The notes: a model not told the origin generated them from the letters alone. Shown: positions 31,344-42,171, numbered from the stretch's first letter. The stretch: 64,000 nt of DNA from Accumulibacter sp. (GCF_023806625.1 NZ_JAMTDX010000062.1:1-64000), one strand, 5' to 3'. Numbers and translations: made by a program.

Positions 31344-32264
31344 TCAGACGTAGGCCAGCCAGTCTGCATGCGCTGGCACGCGGCCATTCACACAATCGAA
31401 AAAGAGACTCTGGATTCGTGTCGTCACCGGCCCGCGCCGGCCCGTGCCGATCTGTCGGTTGTCGAGTTCGCGGATCGGCGTGACCTCGGCGGCCGTGCCG
31501 GTGAAGAAGGCCTCGTCGGCGCAGTAGACTTCGTCGCGGGTGATTCGCTTCTCGATGACCGGGATGCCCAACTCTTCGGCAAGTTCGAGCACCGACGAGC
31601 GGGTGATGCCTTCGAGGCACGAGGTCAGATCAGGCGTATACAGCTTGTCCCTCTTGACCATGAAAATGTTTTCTCCGGCGCCTTCGGCAACGTAGCCGTC
31701 TACGTCGAGCAACAGCGCTTCATCGTAACCGTCATGCGCGACTTCCTGATGGGCGAGGATCGAGTTGGTGTACGTGCCCACGGACTTCGAGCGACACATG
31801 TTGATGTTGACGTGATGCCGGGTGAACGACGACGTGCGGACCCGGATGCCCTTTTCCATGCCTTCCGCGCCGAGATACGCGCCCCATGGCCAGGCGGCGA
31901 TCGCCACATGTGTACTGATCGAGGTGGCGGCGATACCCATCGCTTCCGAGCCGTAGAAGACGATCGGCCGGATGTAGCAGGCCTCGAGTCCGTTGGCGCG
32001 GACGACTTCCTTTTGCGCCTCGATCAGCGTTTCCCGGTCGTACGGCATCTTCATCTGGAAGATGTACGCCGAGTTGAACAGCCGGTCGGTGTGTTCAGCG
32101 AGGCGAAAGATGGCTGTGCCGTTTGCCGCCTTGTACGCCCGGACGCCTTCGAAGACGCCCATTCCGTAGTGCAGGGTGTGGGTCAGGACGTGGGTCGTCG
32201 CCTCCCGCCATGGCACCAGCTTGCCGTCGTACCAGATGAAGCCGTCACGATCCGCCATGGACAT
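31344..32264 (-). CDS. ilvE: Branched-chain-amino-acid aminotransferase
   Basis: 306 residues, a class IV PLP enzyme making valine, leucine and isoleucine from their keto acids. The likely Schiff-base lysine is in CRSKSVGTYTNS near residue 160. LDVDGYVAEGAGENIF, CLEGITRSS and FFTGTAAEVTPI are diagnostic. ATG 32264 has GGGAG six bases upstream; ATG 32258 is a second option. It is transcribed away from nudJ. The ilvI/N/C genes lie about 13 kb away in this window. Confidence 0.95.
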   Translation of the reverse strand: MSMADRDGFIWYDGKLVPWREATTHVLTHTLHYGMGVFEGVRAYKAANGTAIFRLAEHTDRLFNSAYIFQMKMPYDRETLIEAQKEVVRANGLEACYIRPIVFYGSEAMGIAATSISTHVAIAAWPWGAYLGAEGMEKGIRVRTSSFTRHHVNINMCRSKSVGTYTNSILAHQEVAHDGYDEALLLDVDGYVAEGAGENIFMVKRDKLYTPDLTSCLEGITRSSVLELAEELGIPVIEKRITRDEVYCADEAFFTGTAAEVTPIRELDNRQIGTGRRGPVTTRIQSLFFDCVNGRVPAHADWLAYV

Positions 32265-32368
32265 CGTCTTCTCCCGTCTTGCTGGAAAAACTGAAGCGCA
32301 GATTCTAGCCGAATTCACCCCCTGCTTGGCGGTAAAATGGCGCATTCACGACTCCTGGGCTGCTTCGG

Positions 32369-32824
32369 ATGGTCTGGAAACCCAATGTGACGGTCGCCTC
32401 GGTGCTCGAGCGTGAAGGCCGCTTTCTGCTCGTCGAGGAGGATACCGAGTTCGGTGTCTGCTACAACCAGCCGGCAGGTCATCTCGAATGTGGCGAGTCG
32501 CTGGTGCACGCCGTGATTCGCGAGACGCTCGAGGAGACGGGCTATGTCCTGCGACCGGAGTACCTGATCGGAATCTACAACTGCCGCAACGAACGGCGTG
32601 AGGTGACCTATCTGCGTTTCGCTTTCGGCGGGCTGATCAGCGCCCACGATGCGCAGCGGCGGCTCGACGAGGGCATCCGCGCCGTGCACTGGCTGACCCT
32701 CGACGAGGTTCGCCGCCGCGAGGCGCAGCATCGGAGTCCCCTGGTCCTGTCGTGCATCGAAGACTGGCTGGCAGGCCGGCGCTACCCTCTCGATCTCCTT
32801 CACCATTGCACATGGGCTGGGTGA
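32369..32824 (+). CDS. nudJ: Nudix hydrolase NudJ-type
   Basis: 151 residues. The Nudix box GHLECGESLVHAVIRETLEE spans residues 37-56, with the conserved G, E, R-E and E-E in place, followed by TGYV. NudJ dephosphorylates HMP-PP and nucleoside diphosphates or triphosphates in E. coli. There, as here, it lies just before mnmA, although one unknown gene separates them in this genome. No ribosome-binding site is obvious before ATG 32369. Confidence 0.9.
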   Translation: MVWKPNVTVASVLEREGRFLLVEEDTEFGVCYNQPAGHLECGESLVHAVIRETLEETGYVLRPEYLIGIYNCRNERREVTYLRFAFGGLISAHDAQRRLDEGIRAVHWLTLDEVRRREAQHRSPLVLSCIEDWLAGRRYPLDLLHHCTWAG

Positions 32825-33459
32825 TCGTTCTCGCGCTGCTCGTCGCGGTGCCCCCGGCCGCTGCCGACACGGTGCGCGTGTGCTACAACTACGGCTGCCT
32901 GAGCGAAGACGACGTGATCTACGATGGCAAACAGCTCGCCGAGGTGCAGCGCCTGCTCGGCGCGGCAGGCAGTGCCGAGGAGGAGCGGGCGGCGCTGTCG
33001 CTGGCCATCGGGAGTCTGCTCGCCTGGGCTGGCACGCAGACGCCGATCGCGGCGGATCGTGGCGGCAACGTCGCCGACCAGGGGGTCGTCGGGCGGATGG
33101 ACTGCATCGATCACTCGACGACGACGACGCGGCTGCTCAGGATGCTCGAAGGGCGTGGCTGGCTGCGCTTCCATCGCGTGCTCGATCCAGTGCAGCGCGT
33201 GCGTTACCTGTTTGCGGTTCATCTTTCGGCGCAAGTCGAGGAACTCGCCGGCGCGGGTCCCGACCGTGTGGCGGACGACGGCGAGCCGACTTCGGCCGGC
33301 CCGGCGCGTTTCGTCGTCGACAGCTGGTTCCGCGACAACGGTCAGCCCGCAGTCGTGATGGCCCTCGGCGACTGGCTCGACGGGGTGGATCCGGAAGATT
33401 ACCAGGCCTTCAGCGTCGCAGCCGGTGGCCAGCGAGGCGATCCGGCGGGCGCGAATTAG
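32812..33459 (+). CDS. Secreted protein of unknown function between nudJ and mnmA
   Basis: 215 residues. It has a short signal peptide ([18 protein letters not shown]) and the mature protein starts [12 protein letters not shown], giving two cysteines five residues apart. Further features are [23 protein letters not shown] and [18 protein letters not shown] do not recognise a family. The start overlaps the nudJ end by 13 bp. It may be a conserved betaproteobacterial periplasmic protein. Only 13 bases separate it from mnmA, so it is expressed with both neighbours. Confidence 0.75.
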   Translation: MGWVIVLALLVAVPPAAADTVRVCYNYGCLSEDDVIYDGKQLAEVQRLLGAAGSAEEERAALSLAIGSLLAWAGTQTPIAADRGGNVADQGVVGRMDCIDHSTTTTRLLRMLEGRGWLRFHRVLDPVQRVRYLFAVHLSAQVEELAGAGPDRVADDGEPTSAGPARFVVDSWFRDNGQPAVVMALGDWLDGVDPEDYQAFSVAAGGQRGDPAGAN

Positions 33460-33472
33460 CAGGGGACTCAGG

Positions 33473-34576
33473 ATGAGCAAGGGAGAACGGATCGTCGTCG
33501 GCTTGTCTGGCGGTGTCGATTCGGCGGTTGCCGCGCTGCTGCTCAGGGAGCAGGGCTGGGATGTCGTCGGCCTGTTCATGAAGAACTGGGAGGACGACGA
33601 CAGCGACGAGTACTGCTCGTCGCGGCAGGATCTGCTCGACGTGCTCAGCGTCGGCGACAAGCTGGGTATCGAAGTCGAAGTGGTCAACTTCGCCGGCGAA
33701 TATCGGGACAGGGTATTCGCGCAGTTTCTGCGCGAATACCAAGCCGGTCGCACCCCCAACCCGGACGTGTTCTGCAACTCGGAGATCAAGTTCCGCGCCT
33801 TTCTCGATCACGCCTTGCGTCTTGGCGCCGAGCGAATCGCCACCGGTCATTACGCGGGCGTGCGCTTCTTCGAGGATGAGTGGCAGCTGCTCAAGGCCGA
33901 GGACGGGACCAAGGATCAGAGCTATTTCCTCCATCGCCTCAATCAGGAGCAACTGGCGAGAACGATCTTCCCGCTCGCCGAACTGTACAAGCGCGACGTT
34001 CGGCGGATCGCCGAGGCCGCCGGCCTGCACGTTGCCTTGAAAAGGGACTCGACAGGCATCTGTTTCATCGGTGAGCGACCGTTCAAGGACTTCCTGATGC
34101 GCTATCTGCCACCGCGCAAGGGAGAGATCCGCAGTCTCGACGACGGACGGCTGCTTGGTGAGCACGACGGGGTGGCCTACCACACGCTCGGTCAGCGCAA
34201 GGGGCTGCACATTGGCGGAGTGAAAGGGGGCAGGCCGGGTGAACACGGCGACCACGACGCCTGGTTCGTCGCGCGCAAGGACGTCGCGCGCAACATCCTC
34301 TACGTCGTCCAGGGACACGAGCACCCGGCCCTGCTCGCCGACGAGCTTACCGCCCGGGATCTGTCGTGGGTCGCCGGCCGGCCGCCGCACACGCACTGGG
34401 TGTATACGGCGAAGACGCGCTACCGGCAGGCGGACGCCCCGTGCGAACTGGAGAGTGTCGACGCCGAGACTTGCGTGCTCAGGTTCGCCGAGCCGCAATG
34501 GGCGGTGACCCCCGGGCAGTCGGTCGTCGTTTACGAGAGCCGGGTCTGTCTTGGGGGAGGTCTGATCTGCGCTTGA
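33473..34576 (+). CDS. mnmA: tRNA-specific 2-thiouridylase
   Basis: 367 residues. MnmA puts sulfur on U34 of Lys, Glu and Gln tRNAs. The PP-loop SGGVDS is at residues 12-17, the catalytic cysteines are in [11 protein letters not shown] (Cys101) and [10 protein letters not shown] (Cys197), and the C-terminal beta-barrel domain begins around [16 protein letters not shown] 33473 is preceded by GGACTCAGG. The frame is open 16 codons further upstream without family support. Confidence 0.97.
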   Translation: MSKGERIVVGLSGGVDSAVAALLLREQGWDVVGLFMKNWEDDDSDEYCSSRQDLLDVLSVGDKLGIEVEVVNFAGEYRDRVFAQFLREYQAGRTPNPDVFCNSEIKFRAFLDHALRLGAERIATGHYAGVRFFEDEWQLLKAEDGTKDQSYFLHRLNQEQLARTIFPLAELYKRDVRRIAEAAGLHVALKRDSTGICFIGERPFKDFLMRYLPPRKGEIRSLDDGRLLGEHDGVAYHTLGQRKGLHIGGVKGGRPGEHGDHDAWFVARKDVARNILYVVQGHEHPALLADELTARDLSWVAGRPPHTHWVYTAKTRYRQADAPCELESVDAETCVLRFAEPQWAVTPGQSVVVYESRVCLGGGLICA

Positions 34577-34634
34577 GCAGCAGGCACGCGGCCGACTGAT
34601 GCCGAGTGACCTGGCCGCGCGGGCACCAGAGAAC

Positions 34635-34665
34635 TCCTGCCCCGGCGACGAAAGCCGGGGCAGGA
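34635..34665. terminator. Perfect hairpin between convergent mnmA and rpsI
   Basis: A 12-bp perfect stem (TCCTGCCCCGGC with GCCGGGGCAGGA) and a 7-base loop GACGAAA. It sits in the only gap between two convergent units, so it probably stops transcription from both directions. No U-tract is visible. Confidence 0.75.
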
Positions 34666-34681
34666 AGCGCGTCGACCGCGA

Positions 34682-35074
34682 CTAGCGCTTCGAGAACTGC
34701 TTGCGGCGGCGTGCCTTGTGGAAGCCCACCTTCTTCCGCTCGACTTCGCGAGCGTCGCGAGTGACGAAACCGGCCCTGGACAGCGCCGGCTTGAGCGAAC
34801 TGTCGTAGGCGATCAGCGCTCGCGTCAGGCCGTGACGGACGGCCCCCGCCTGGCCGGACTCGCCGCCGCCAGAAACATTGACCATGACGTCGAAACTGTT
34901 CATCTGGTCGAGCAACTGGAGCGGCTGACGAACGATCATCCGTCCGGTGACGCGCGAGAAGAAATCATCGATCGTCCGACCGTTGACCACGAACCGGCCC
35001 GAGCCACGCTTCATGAAGACGCGGGCGACGGCGCTCTTGCGCCGGCCGGTGCCATAAAAGTAATCTTCAGCCAT
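34682..35074 (-). CDS. rpsI: 30S ribosomal protein S9
   Basis: 130 residues ending in the basic tail [13 protein letters not shown] that reaches the ribosomal P site. [16 protein letters not shown] at the N-terminus and [21 protein letters not shown] are diagnostic. Two extra in-frame ATG codons lie upstream at 35077 and 35080. It is the second gene of the rplM-rpsI pair, 12 bp after rplM. Confidence 0.98.
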   Translation of the reverse strand: MAEDYFYGTGRRKSAVARVFMKRGSGRFVVNGRTIDDFFSRVTGRMIVRQPLQLLDQMNSFDVMVNVSGGGESGQAGAVRHGLTRALIAYDSSLKPALSRAGFVTRDAREVERKKVGFHKARRRKQFSKR

Positions 35075-35086
35075 CATCACGCCCTT

Positions 35087-35515
35087 CTAGATTTCGAGAA
35101 CTCTGGGCTGCTGGGCAGCATGCGGATGGCTGGCACCCGCGTAACATTTCATCTTCTTGATCATCGCGTAGCCAAGTGGTCCCTTGGGAAGCATGCCCTT
35201 CACCGCCAGTTCGAGGACCCGCCCGGGGAATCGCTGCTGCATCTTGCTGAAGGTCGTCTCATGGAGGCCACCCGGGTATCCCGAGTGCCGGTAGTACTTC
35301 TTGTCTTCAGGCTTTCTGCCGGTGACCCGCAACTTGTCGACGTTGGTCACGACGATGTAGTCGCCAGTGTCGACGTGCGGAGTGAATTCGGGCTTGTGCT
35401 TGCCGCGAAGGCGGCGAGCGATTTCTACCGCCAGCCGACCGAGCACCTTGTCGGTGGCATCAACCACAAGCCATTCGCGAGTCACCTCGTGCGGTCTGGC
35501 CGAGAAAGTCTTCAT
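35087..35515 (-). CDS. rplM: 50S ribosomal protein L13
   Basis: 142 residues. [30 protein letters not shown] and the [10 protein letters not shown] segment are typical of L13. The ATG at 35515 gives the family start MKTFSARP. A promoter candidate lies about 40-70 bases upstream. In E. coli L13 represses its own operon through the leader; the leader here is too short to judge. Confidence 0.98.
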   Translation of the reverse strand: MKTFSARPHEVTREWLVVDATDKVLGRLAVEIARRLRGKHKPEFTPHVDTGDYIVVTNVDKLRVTGRKPEDKKYYRHSGYPGGLHETTFSKMQQRFPGRVLELAVKGMLPKGPLGYAMIKKMKCYAGASHPHAAQQPRVLEI

Positions 35516-35555
35516 CAAGCGCCGTCCTTGTTTGCCATGTAACGGAAAGCTGCGC

Positions 35556-35585
35556 ATCTTATGGCAAGTCTAAAACTCGTGTCAA
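35556..35585 (-). promoter_or_regulatory. Sigma-70 promoter candidate of rplM-rpsI
   Basis: The -35 box is a perfect TTGACA (35580-35585 on the plus strand), with an 18-base spacer and the -10 box TAAGAT (35556-35561). It lies between the valS stop and rplM, where a strong ribosomal-protein promoter is expected. Confidence 0.55.
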
Positions 35586-35707
35586 TTGGCGTGGCCCGAC
35601 GTCGCGCTGTCCGGTTCAACGATCCGGCTGTCCGGCAGGGCGCCGTCACGGCATCGGCCAGGCGCTTCTTGCCCGGGACGAGGCTTGCCCGGCCGCCGGC
35701 TCACCGT

Positions 35708-38548
35708 TCAGTCGGTGACCGGCGGCGGACGGCCGGAGTCGAGGCCCCGGCGCTGCGGCTCGAGCTTTTCGAGCATGGCGACGAACTCGCCGAGACGCTT
35801 TCTCTCCTGTTCGACGACAGTTGCCGGTGCACGGACAATGAACTGCTCGTTGGCCAGCTTGGCCCTCGAACGGCCAATTTCCGCGGCCAGCCGGGCAATC
35901 TCGCGGTCGAGGCGTTTGCTCTCGACGTCGACGTCGACGGTCACTTCGAGCATCAGTCTCGTCTCTGCAACGATCGCCGTCGGGGCGCTGGCTTTCTCGG
36001 GCAGCGCGTCCACGATACGCAGCTCCGACAGCCGGCAGAGCGCTTTGAGGTACGGCGAAAAATCCCGGAGCATTTCGCCGTCGCCGCAGGCCAGCAGGGG
36101 TAACCGTTGTGCCGGCGAGAGGTTCATTTCGCCGCGCAGGTTGCGGCAGGCGTAGGCCAGGTTCTTCAGTTGCTGGACCGTCGCTTCACTGGTCGGGTCG
36201 AGCCGTTCGGCCCGGGCCAGAGGATACGCCGCGAGCATGACCGAGGAGTGGGTCTTGCGGCCGGCGATCGGCGCCACGAACTGCCAGAGCTCCTCGGTAA
36301 TGAACGGCATCAGCGGATGGGCCAGGCGGAGAACCGCCTCGAGCACGCGAGCCAGATTCCGGCGCGTCGCGCGCACTTCGTCGGGGGAGCCCTGCTGGAG
36401 CTGGACCTTGGCCAGTTCGACATACCAGTCGCAGAACTCGTCCCAGACAAACTCGTAGATCGCGCGCGCGAGAAGGTCGAAGCGGTATTCCGCAAAGTGC
36501 TGGGCGACTGCCGCCTCGGTGCGCTGCAACTGGCTGACGATCCAGCGATCGGCAAAGGACAGCCCGCCATCCGGACGTGAAGCGTCGCTTGCGCAGCCTG
36601 CGAGACCGAGGTCGTGTCCGGTCGTGTGCATCAGCACGAAACGGGTCGCGTTCCACATCTTGTTGCAGAAGTTGCGATAGCCCTCGCAGCGGGCGAGGTC
36701 GAACTTGATGTCGCGGCCTGGACTGGCCAGAGAAAGAAAGGTGAAGCGCAGGGCATCGGCACCAAATGCCGGGATTCCGTTCGGGAACTCCGTGCGTGTC
36801 CGCTTCTCGATCGATTCGGCCTGCCGGGGGTTCATCAACCCGCTGGTGCGCTTTTCGACGAGCGCTTCGATCCCGATGCCGTCGACGAGGTCGATTGGAT
36901 CGAGCACGTTGCCCTTCGACTTGCTCATCTTCTGACCTTCGGCATCGCGAATCAGGCCGTGCACGTACACATGCCGGAACGGGACTCGTCCGGTGATGTG
37001 CCGGGTCATCATGACCATCCGCGCGACCCAGAAGAAGATGATGTCGAAGCCGGTGACCAGCACGGTCGATGGCAGATAGAGATCGAGCGCAGGGTTGCTC
37101 TCGGCGGGCCAGTGGGGGGTCCAGTCGAGCGTCGAGAACGGCCAGAGTGCCGACGAGTACCACGTGTCGAGGACATCGGGGTCTCGCCGCAGCGCGCCGT
37201 CGTAGCCTTGGGCTGCAGCGAGCTCGCGGGCTTCGGCCTCGTCGTGGGCAACGAAGATTTCCCCGTCCCGTCCGTACCATGCCGGGATCTGATGGCCCCA
37301 CCAGAGCTGCCTCGAGATGCACCAGTCCTGGATGTTGTTCAGCCACTGATTGTACGTGTTGACCCAGTTCTCCGGGAAGAAGCGGATTTCGCCCGAGGCG
37401 ACGCAGGCCAGGGCCTTTTCGGCGATGCTCGTTCCGTCGGGCCCGGCACGGGTCATTGCCACGAACCACTGGTCGGTGAGCATCGGCTCGATGACGCTAC
37501 CCGTCCGGTCGCCACGGGGCACCTTCAGCGGGTGCGCGTCCACGCGCTCGAGCAGACCAAGTTGCTCGAGGTCGGCGACGACACGCTCGCGCGCCGTGAA
37601 ACGATCCAAACCCTGGTATCGTGCCGGGGCGTTTCCGCTGATCCGGGCATCGAGGGTCAGGATCGGGACCATCGGCAGCCTGTGCCGCTGGCCCACGGCA
37701 TAGTCGTTGAAATCGTGCGCCGGTGTCACCTTGACACAACCGGTTCCGAACTCGAGATCGACGTAGGCGTCAGCGATGATCGGTATTTCCCGGTCGCAGA
37801 GCGGTAGTCTGACGTACTTGCCGAGCAGATGGCGATAGCGCTCGTCGTCCGGATGGACCATCACCGCCGTGTCGCCGAGCATCGTTTCGGGGCGCGTCGT
37901 CGCAACCGTCAGGTGCCCGCTGCCGTCGGCGAGTGGATAGCGGATGTGCCAAAGCCAACCCTGTTCTTCTTCCTGAACGACTTCGAGGTCCGAGACGGCG
38001 GTCTGCAGCACCGGGTCCCAGTTGACCAGACGCTGGCCACGGTAGATCAGTCCTTCCCGATAGAGCCTGACGAAGGTCTCGGTCACCGTTCGCGACAGGC
38101 CGGCGTCCATCGTGAAGCGTTCCCGGCTCCAGTCGGGTGAAGCACCCAGCCGGCGCATCTGCTGGGTGATCGTGCTGCCCGAGAACTCCTTCCATTCCCA
38201 GACTTTCTCGAGGAAGCGCTCGCGGCCGAGGTCGTGACGCGACACGCCCTGGGCATCGAGTTGACGCTCGACGACGATCTGGGTGGCGATTCCGGCGTGG
38301 TCGGTTCCTGGTTGCCAGAGCGTGTTGTCGCCACGCATCCGGTGGTAGCGGGTGAGGGCGTCCATGATCGCCTGGTTGAACCCGTGGCCCATGTGCAGGG
38401 TCCCGGTCACGTTCGGTGGCGGAAGCAGGATGCAGAAGGAGCGTGTCTTCTCGCGGTCGAGGCCGGCGGCGAAGTAGCCTCTGGCTTCCCATTCCGGGTA
38501 CCAGCGACGTTCGAGGTCTGCGGGTTCAAAACTCTTCGCGAGTTCCAT
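35708..38548 (-). CDS. valS: Valyl-tRNA synthetase
   Basis: 946 residues, class Ia synthetase. The HIGH motif is HMGH in [13 protein letters not shown] near residue 50; KMSKSKGN near 560 completes the active site. The editing domain contains [13 protein letters not shown]. The C-terminal coiled coil ([20 protein letters not shown]) binds the tRNA corner. It follows the pepA-holC-small unknown gene run in the same direction, a usual betaproteobacterial order. Confidence 0.98.
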   Translation of the reverse strand: MELAKSFEPADLERRWYPEWEARGYFAAGLDREKTRSFCILLPPPNVTGTLHMGHGFNQAIMDALTRYHRMRGDNTLWQPGTDHAGIATQIVVERQLDAQGVSRHDLGRERFLEKVWEWKEFSGSTITQQMRRLGASPDWSRERFTMDAGLSRTVTETFVRLYREGLIYRGQRLVNWDPVLQTAVSDLEVVQEEEQGWLWHIRYPLADGSGHLTVATTRPETMLGDTAVMVHPDDERYRHLLGKYVRLPLCDREIPIIADAYVDLEFGTGCVKVTPAHDFNDYAVGQRHRLPMVPILTLDARISGNAPARYQGLDRFTARERVVADLEQLGLLERVDAHPLKVPRGDRTGSVIEPMLTDQWFVAMTRAGPDGTSIAEKALACVASGEIRFFPENWVNTYNQWLNNIQDWCISRQLWWGHQIPAWYGRDGEIFVAHDEAEARELAAAQGYDGALRRDPDVLDTWYSSALWPFSTLDWTPHWPAESNPALDLYLPSTVLVTGFDIIFFWVARMVMMTRHITGRVPFRHVYVHGLIRDAEGQKMSKSKGNVLDPIDLVDGIGIEALVEKRTSGLMNPRQAESIEKRTRTEFPNGIPAFGADALRFTFLSLASPGRDIKFDLARCEGYRNFCNKMWNATRFVLMHTTGHDLGLAGCASDASRPDGGLSFADRWIVSQLQRTEAAVAQHFAEYRFDLLARAIYEFVWDEFCDWYVELAKVQLQQGSPDEVRATRRNLARVLEAVLRLAHPLMPFITEELWQFVAPIAGRKTHSSVMLAAYPLARAERLDPTSEATVQQLKNLAYACRNLRGEMNLSPAQRLPLLACGDGEMLRDFSPYLKALCRLSELRIVDALPEKASAPTAIVAETRLMLEVTVDVDVESKRLDREIARLAAEIGRSRAKLANEQFIVRAPATVVEQERKRLGEFVAMLEKLEPQRRGLDSGRPPPVTD

Positions 38549-38580
38549 CGGCGAGCACTGACGAGTCGGGGAGGCGCGAA

Positions 38581-39102
38581 TTATACTGGATCGGACCGAT
38601 CCTCCGCCCGAAGCGCCGGGGCCTGGACGGCGGCGCGCCCATCGCCTGGTGGATCGAGTGGCAGGTTGAGCTGGCCTCGCTGATCGAGAAAATCGGCGAC
38701 TGCCGATTGCATTGCTTCTCCGATGCCGCGACTCAGCTGGTCGGCGGCGGCGCGTAGCGCGGCATCGACCAGCTCAGGCAGCTGTTGCTGCAGCCGTCGG
38801 CCGACGCTTTCGGCGAGATTGGCCGCCAGCTTCGTGCGCAGTACGAATTCGCCAGCCTGCCGAGTGCGGCTGACGGTCGTCGCGTCAGGTGGAACCACCT
38901 CGGTCAGCAGCGGCAGATCCTCGTGATCTTCGGCTGCCGCAAGCGCTTCGGGTTCGCCGACCGGTGCGGCCGCCGAGGCAATGAACGTTCGCCGGCGGCG
39001 CAGCGGCAGCGAAGTGCCGCGGCGGTCATCGCGAGCTGGGCCGGGTTCGGCCCTGATCAGCGAATCGGCGCGCGCGAGCAGGTCAGTCGTGTCGGCCATC
39101 AT
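38581..39102 (-). CDS. Small conserved protein between holC and valS
   Basis: 173 residues, no recognised domain. The first 60 residues are Pro/Ala/Arg-rich and likely disordered, then an amphipathic helical half follows ([36 protein letters not shown]). ATG 39102 overlaps the holC stop as ATGA; a second ATG at 39099 is possible. A hypothetical gene at this spot is common in betaproteobacteria and may be linked to holC or valS expression. No function can be assigned. Confidence 0.65.
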   Translation of the reverse strand: MMADTTDLLARADSLIRAEPGPARDDRRGTSLPLRRRRTFIASAAAPVGEPEALAAAEDHEDLPLLTEVVPPDATTVSRTRQAGEFVLRTKLAANLAESVGRRLQQQLPELVDAALRAAADQLSRGIGEAMQSAVADFLDQRGQLNLPLDPPGDGRAAVQAPALRAEDRSDPV

Positions 39103-39524
39103 CCGGTCTCCGACATGTCCACGTAGCTCAGCTCGTAACCCCGATCGAGATAGAACTTCGCGCGCCGGCGGCCGGCGAACCGCTCCTCGTGACTGCGCCC
39201 GACGACTTCGACGACGCTGGCGAAGCGGGAAAAGCCCGGGGGGACGTCGGAGGCGAGATTGACCAGGCGTTCATCGTGGGGCAGCGATTCGAGCTGGCTG
39301 GCGATCACTACCGGCGTTTCGCCGGCCAGCGGAGAGTCGGCGAAAACGTGCGGAATGAAGCCTGTCGGCGGGTCAACCCACAACTGTCGGTCGAGGCCCG
39401 CGGCCAGTTCGGGGTCCGGCGCGTACACGAGAAGCCTTTTCCGCTGGACGACGGCCCTGGCGATCAGGCCGGCGGCGGCCGTGATGCGGTCTGCCGCGTG
39501 GTGGTAAAAGAAGATGCGCGTCAA
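39099..39524 (-). CDS. holC: DNA polymerase III chi subunit
   Basis: 141 residues. HolC links the clamp-loader psi subunit to SSB. The family N-terminus TRIFFYHHAADR and the C-terminal YELSYVDMSE region are visible, with DDR-type basic patches. There is no ATG in the right place: a TTG at 39524 overlaps the pepA stop as TTGA, and TTG is a standard alternative start. The gene order pepA-holC-valS is conserved. Confidence 0.92.
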   Translation of the reverse strand: MTRIFFYHHAADRITAAAGLIARAVVQRKRLLVYAPDPELAAGLDRQLWVDPPTGFIPHVFADSPLAGETPVVIASQLESLPHDERLVNLASDVPPGFSRFASVVEVVGRSHEERFAGRRRAKFYLDRGYELSYVDMSETG

Positions 39525-41017
39525 GCGATCTGTCCTGCACGTCTGAGCAGGTAGTGCATGAGCAGCGGTACCGGACGCCCCGTCGCACCCTTGTCGTTGC
39601 CCGACTTCCATGCCGTGCCGGCGATGTCGAGATGGGCCCAGACGTACTTGCGGGCGAAACGGGCCAGAAAACAGGCAGCGGTGATGCTGCCCGCCCAGCG
39701 TCCACCGACGTTGGCCATGTCCGCGAACGGGCTCTTCAGCAACTCCTGGTAGTCGTTCCAGATGGGTAGTTGCCACGCGCGATCATGTGCTTCCTCGCCG
39801 GCGTGGATCAGTTCGCGGGCCAGCGCATCGCTGTTGGCGAACAGGCCGGTGGCCACGTGGCCGAGGGCGACCACGCAGGCACCGGTGAGCGTGGCCACAT
39901 CGATGACCACCTCGGGCTCGAAGCGCGCTGCGTAGCTCAGCGCATCGCAGAGGATCAGTCGGCCCTCGGCGTCGGTGTTGAGAATCTCGATGGTCTGCCC
40001 GGACATCGAGGTGACGATGTCTCCAGGCCTCGTCGCCGCGCCTCCGGGCATGTTTTCCGCAGTCGGTACGATGCCCACGAGATTGATCGGCAGCCTGAGC
40101 ACTGCGGCCGACTTGATCGTCCCGAGCACGCCGGCAGCGCCGCACATGTCGTACTTCATTTCGTCCATGTCTGCGGCCGGCTTGAGCGAGATCCCGCCAC
40201 TGTCGAAGGTGATCCCCTTGCCGATGAGGACGACGGGCTTCTCGTCAGACTTGCCGCCGCGATGCTGCAGAACGATCAGCTTCGGATCCTGGCGAGACCC
40301 GCCAGCTACCGAAAGGAGCGAGTGCATTCCCAGAGCCGTCATCTCCTCGCGATCGAGGACCTGACACTCGAGCTTGTGTTCGGCAGCGAGCGTCGCCGCC
40401 GCCTCGGCCAAGTAGGTCGGCGTGCACACGTTCGCCGGGAGATTGGCGAGATTCTTGGCCAAGGCCACGCCTTCGGCTATCGCCTGGCCCTGGCGCAAGG
40501 CGTCGTCGGCTCCTGCCAGTTCGCTGCGCCGGTCGACGACGAACGTCAGCTTGCGCAGCGGTCTCCGGACCTTGTCCTTCTTGCTCTTGAACTGGTCGAA
40601 GCGATACACCGCTTCGCAGGCGACGATCGCTGCCTGCCTGATGCGCCACGCCGTGCCGCGCTTCCTGACTCCGTTCTCGGTCAGGAACACCGTTCCGTCG
40701 AACGATCCGGTTTCGTTGAGTGTCCTGACGGCGGTGCGGATCGCATCGGCGTATTCCTTGTCGCCGAACTCTTTCTCCTTGCCAAGTCCGACCAGCAGGA
40801 CGCGGTCGCAGAGTGTTCCCGGGACGTTGTGCAGCAGCAGCGTCGAGCCCGCCTTGCCCTCCATGTCGCCACGGCGGATGATGTCCGAAAGGTGGCTGCG
40901 CGCAGCGTTGTCGAGCAGTTCCGCGGCCAGCGTGAGCTTCCTGGGCTCGAACACGCCGACGACCACGCAGGCGCTCCGCTGCTTCTCCGGGCTACCGCTT
41001 TTTATGCTAAATTCCAC
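39521..41017 (-). CDS. pepA: Leucyl aminopeptidase (PepA)
   Basis: 498 residues, a two-metal M17 exopeptidase. IGKGITFDSGGISLKPA holds the metal-binding Lys and Asp, and NTDAEGRLILCDAL holds the second Asp, Glu and the catalytic Arg. The start is GTG 41017 with GGAGG five bases before it. In E. coli PepA also acts as a DNA-binding protein in Xer recombination and pyrimidine control. It is transcribed away from lptF. Confidence 0.97.
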   Translation of the reverse strand: MEFSIKSGSPEKQRSACVVVGVFEPRKLTLAAELLDNAARSHLSDIIRRGDMEGKAGSTLLLHNVPGTLCDRVLLVGLGKEKEFGDKEYADAIRTAVRTLNETGSFDGTVFLTENGVRKRGTAWRIRQAAIVACEAVYRFDQFKSKKDKVRRPLRKLTFVVDRRSELAGADDALRQGQAIAEGVALAKNLANLPANVCTPTYLAEAAATLAAEHKLECQVLDREEMTALGMHSLLSVAGGSRQDPKLIVLQHRGGKSDEKPVVLIGKGITFDSGGISLKPAADMDEMKYDMCGAAGVLGTIKSAAVLRLPINLVGIVPTAENMPGGAATRPGDIVTSMSGQTIEILNTDAEGRLILCDALSYAARFEPEVVIDVATLTGACVVALGHVATGLFANSDALARELIHAGEEAHDRAWQLPIWNDYQELLKSPFADMANVGGRWAGSITAACFLARFARKYVWAHLDIAGTAWKSGNDKGATGRPVPLLMHYLLRRAGQIA

Positions 41018-41058
41018 TCATCCCTCCGCAGGACCGACGGGTCTCATCCAACAAGTCG

Positions 41059-41088
41059 ATTATCCCTTCAGTATTTCCGCAAAGTCAA
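41059..41088 (-). promoter_or_regulatory. Sigma-70 promoter candidate of pepA
   Basis: Minus-strand TTGACT (-35), 18-base spacer, GATAAT (-10). It lies in the 74-bp divergent gap to lptF. The good match to both boxes supports it, but the opposing lptF promoter is not evident. Confidence 0.5.
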
Positions 41089-41091
41089 AGC

Positions 41092-42171
41092 ATGATCTTT
41101 CAGCGCGCGGTCAGGCGCGAATTCTCGCAGTCGGCAGCGGGAGTGTTCGCGGCGCTCTTTGCGATCATGACCACGACGCAGCTGATTCGACTGCTCAACG
41201 ACGCAGTTCGCGGCTACGTCCAGCCGGAGGCCGTGGCGGCATTGCTCGGCTTCGCAGCGCTGAACTACGTGCCGCACCTTCTGTCCATCTCGCTGTTCGT
41301 CGCCATCCTGCTGAGCCTCTCGCGGGCCTATCGCGATTCGGAAATGGTCGTCTGGTTCTCGTGCGGGGTGCCTCTGACCGCATGGGTGCGGCCGGTGATG
41401 AACTTTTCGTTGCCGCTGGTCGCAACGATTGCTGCGCTGGCCTTCTTCGTCTCCCCGTGGGCATTGTCGCAGAGCGCCGAGTACCGCGACAAGTTGAGCG
41501 CTCGCAAGGACGCCAGCCAGGTTTCCCCAGGGACTTTCCAGGAGTCGGCGGCGGGAGACCGGGTGATCTTCGTCGAAGCGGTCGCCGACGACACGAGCTA
41601 CGTGCGCAACGTCTTCGTCAGCGACACGCGCAGCGATCGGCACTCGGTGACCATGGCGGCGACTGGGCACCAGGAGATCGCCGACAACGGCGACCGGTTC
41701 ATCGTGCTGCTCGACGGTCGTCGCTACGAGTTCGTTCCGGGGACTGCGGAGCTGCGGATTCTCGATTATGAGCGGAACGCCGTGCGCATCGAGACACGGG
41801 AGTCGCGCGGCATCGAACTGACCCCGCGGACGATGCCCTTCTTTGAACTTCTGGCGATCGATCTGCCGCTACATCGCGCCGAGCTGCTCTATCGCCTGAG
41901 CCTTCCCCTGTCGGCGATCGTTCTGGCTTTGCTGTCGATTCCGCTGTCTTTCGTCAATCCGCGCGCGGGACGCTCGGCGAACATGGTCTTTGCGATCCTT
42001 GTCTACCTGGTGTACAACAATCTGATCACCATCAACCAGAAGTGGGTCGAGAGTGGAAAGCTCTCGTTTGCCGGCGCGGTGCTCGGAGTGCACCTGCTGA
42101 TGCTCTGCCTCCTGCCCATTCTCTTCTATCGCCGCATCGCCGTGTCGTCCTTCACGCGGCTATCCAGATGA
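41092..42171 (+). CDS. lptF: LPS export permease LptF
   Basis: 359 residues with six membrane segments in two groups of three and a large periplasmic jellyroll domain between them (about residues 125-270). LptF and LptG form the LptB2FG extractor that moves LPS from the inner membrane to the LptC/LptA bridge. MIFQRAVRREFSQSAAGVF is the typical N-terminus. The stop overlaps the lptG start as ATGA. Confidence 0.95.
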   Translation: MIFQRAVRREFSQSAAGVFAALFAIMTTTQLIRLLNDAVRGYVQPEAVAALLGFAALNYVPHLLSISLFVAILLSLSRAYRDSEMVVWFSCGVPLTAWVRPVMNFSLPLVATIAALAFFVSPWALSQSAEYRDKLSARKDASQVSPGTFQESAAGDRVIFVEAVADDTSYVRNVFVSDTRSDRHSVTMAATGHQEIADNGDRFIVLLDGRRYEFVPGTAELRILDYERNAVRIETRESRGIELTPRTMPFFELLAIDLPLHRAELLYRLSLPLSAIVLALLSIPLSFVNPRAGRSANMVFAILVYLVYNNLITINQKWVESGKLSFAGAVLGVHLLMLCLLPILFYRRIAVSSFTRLSR

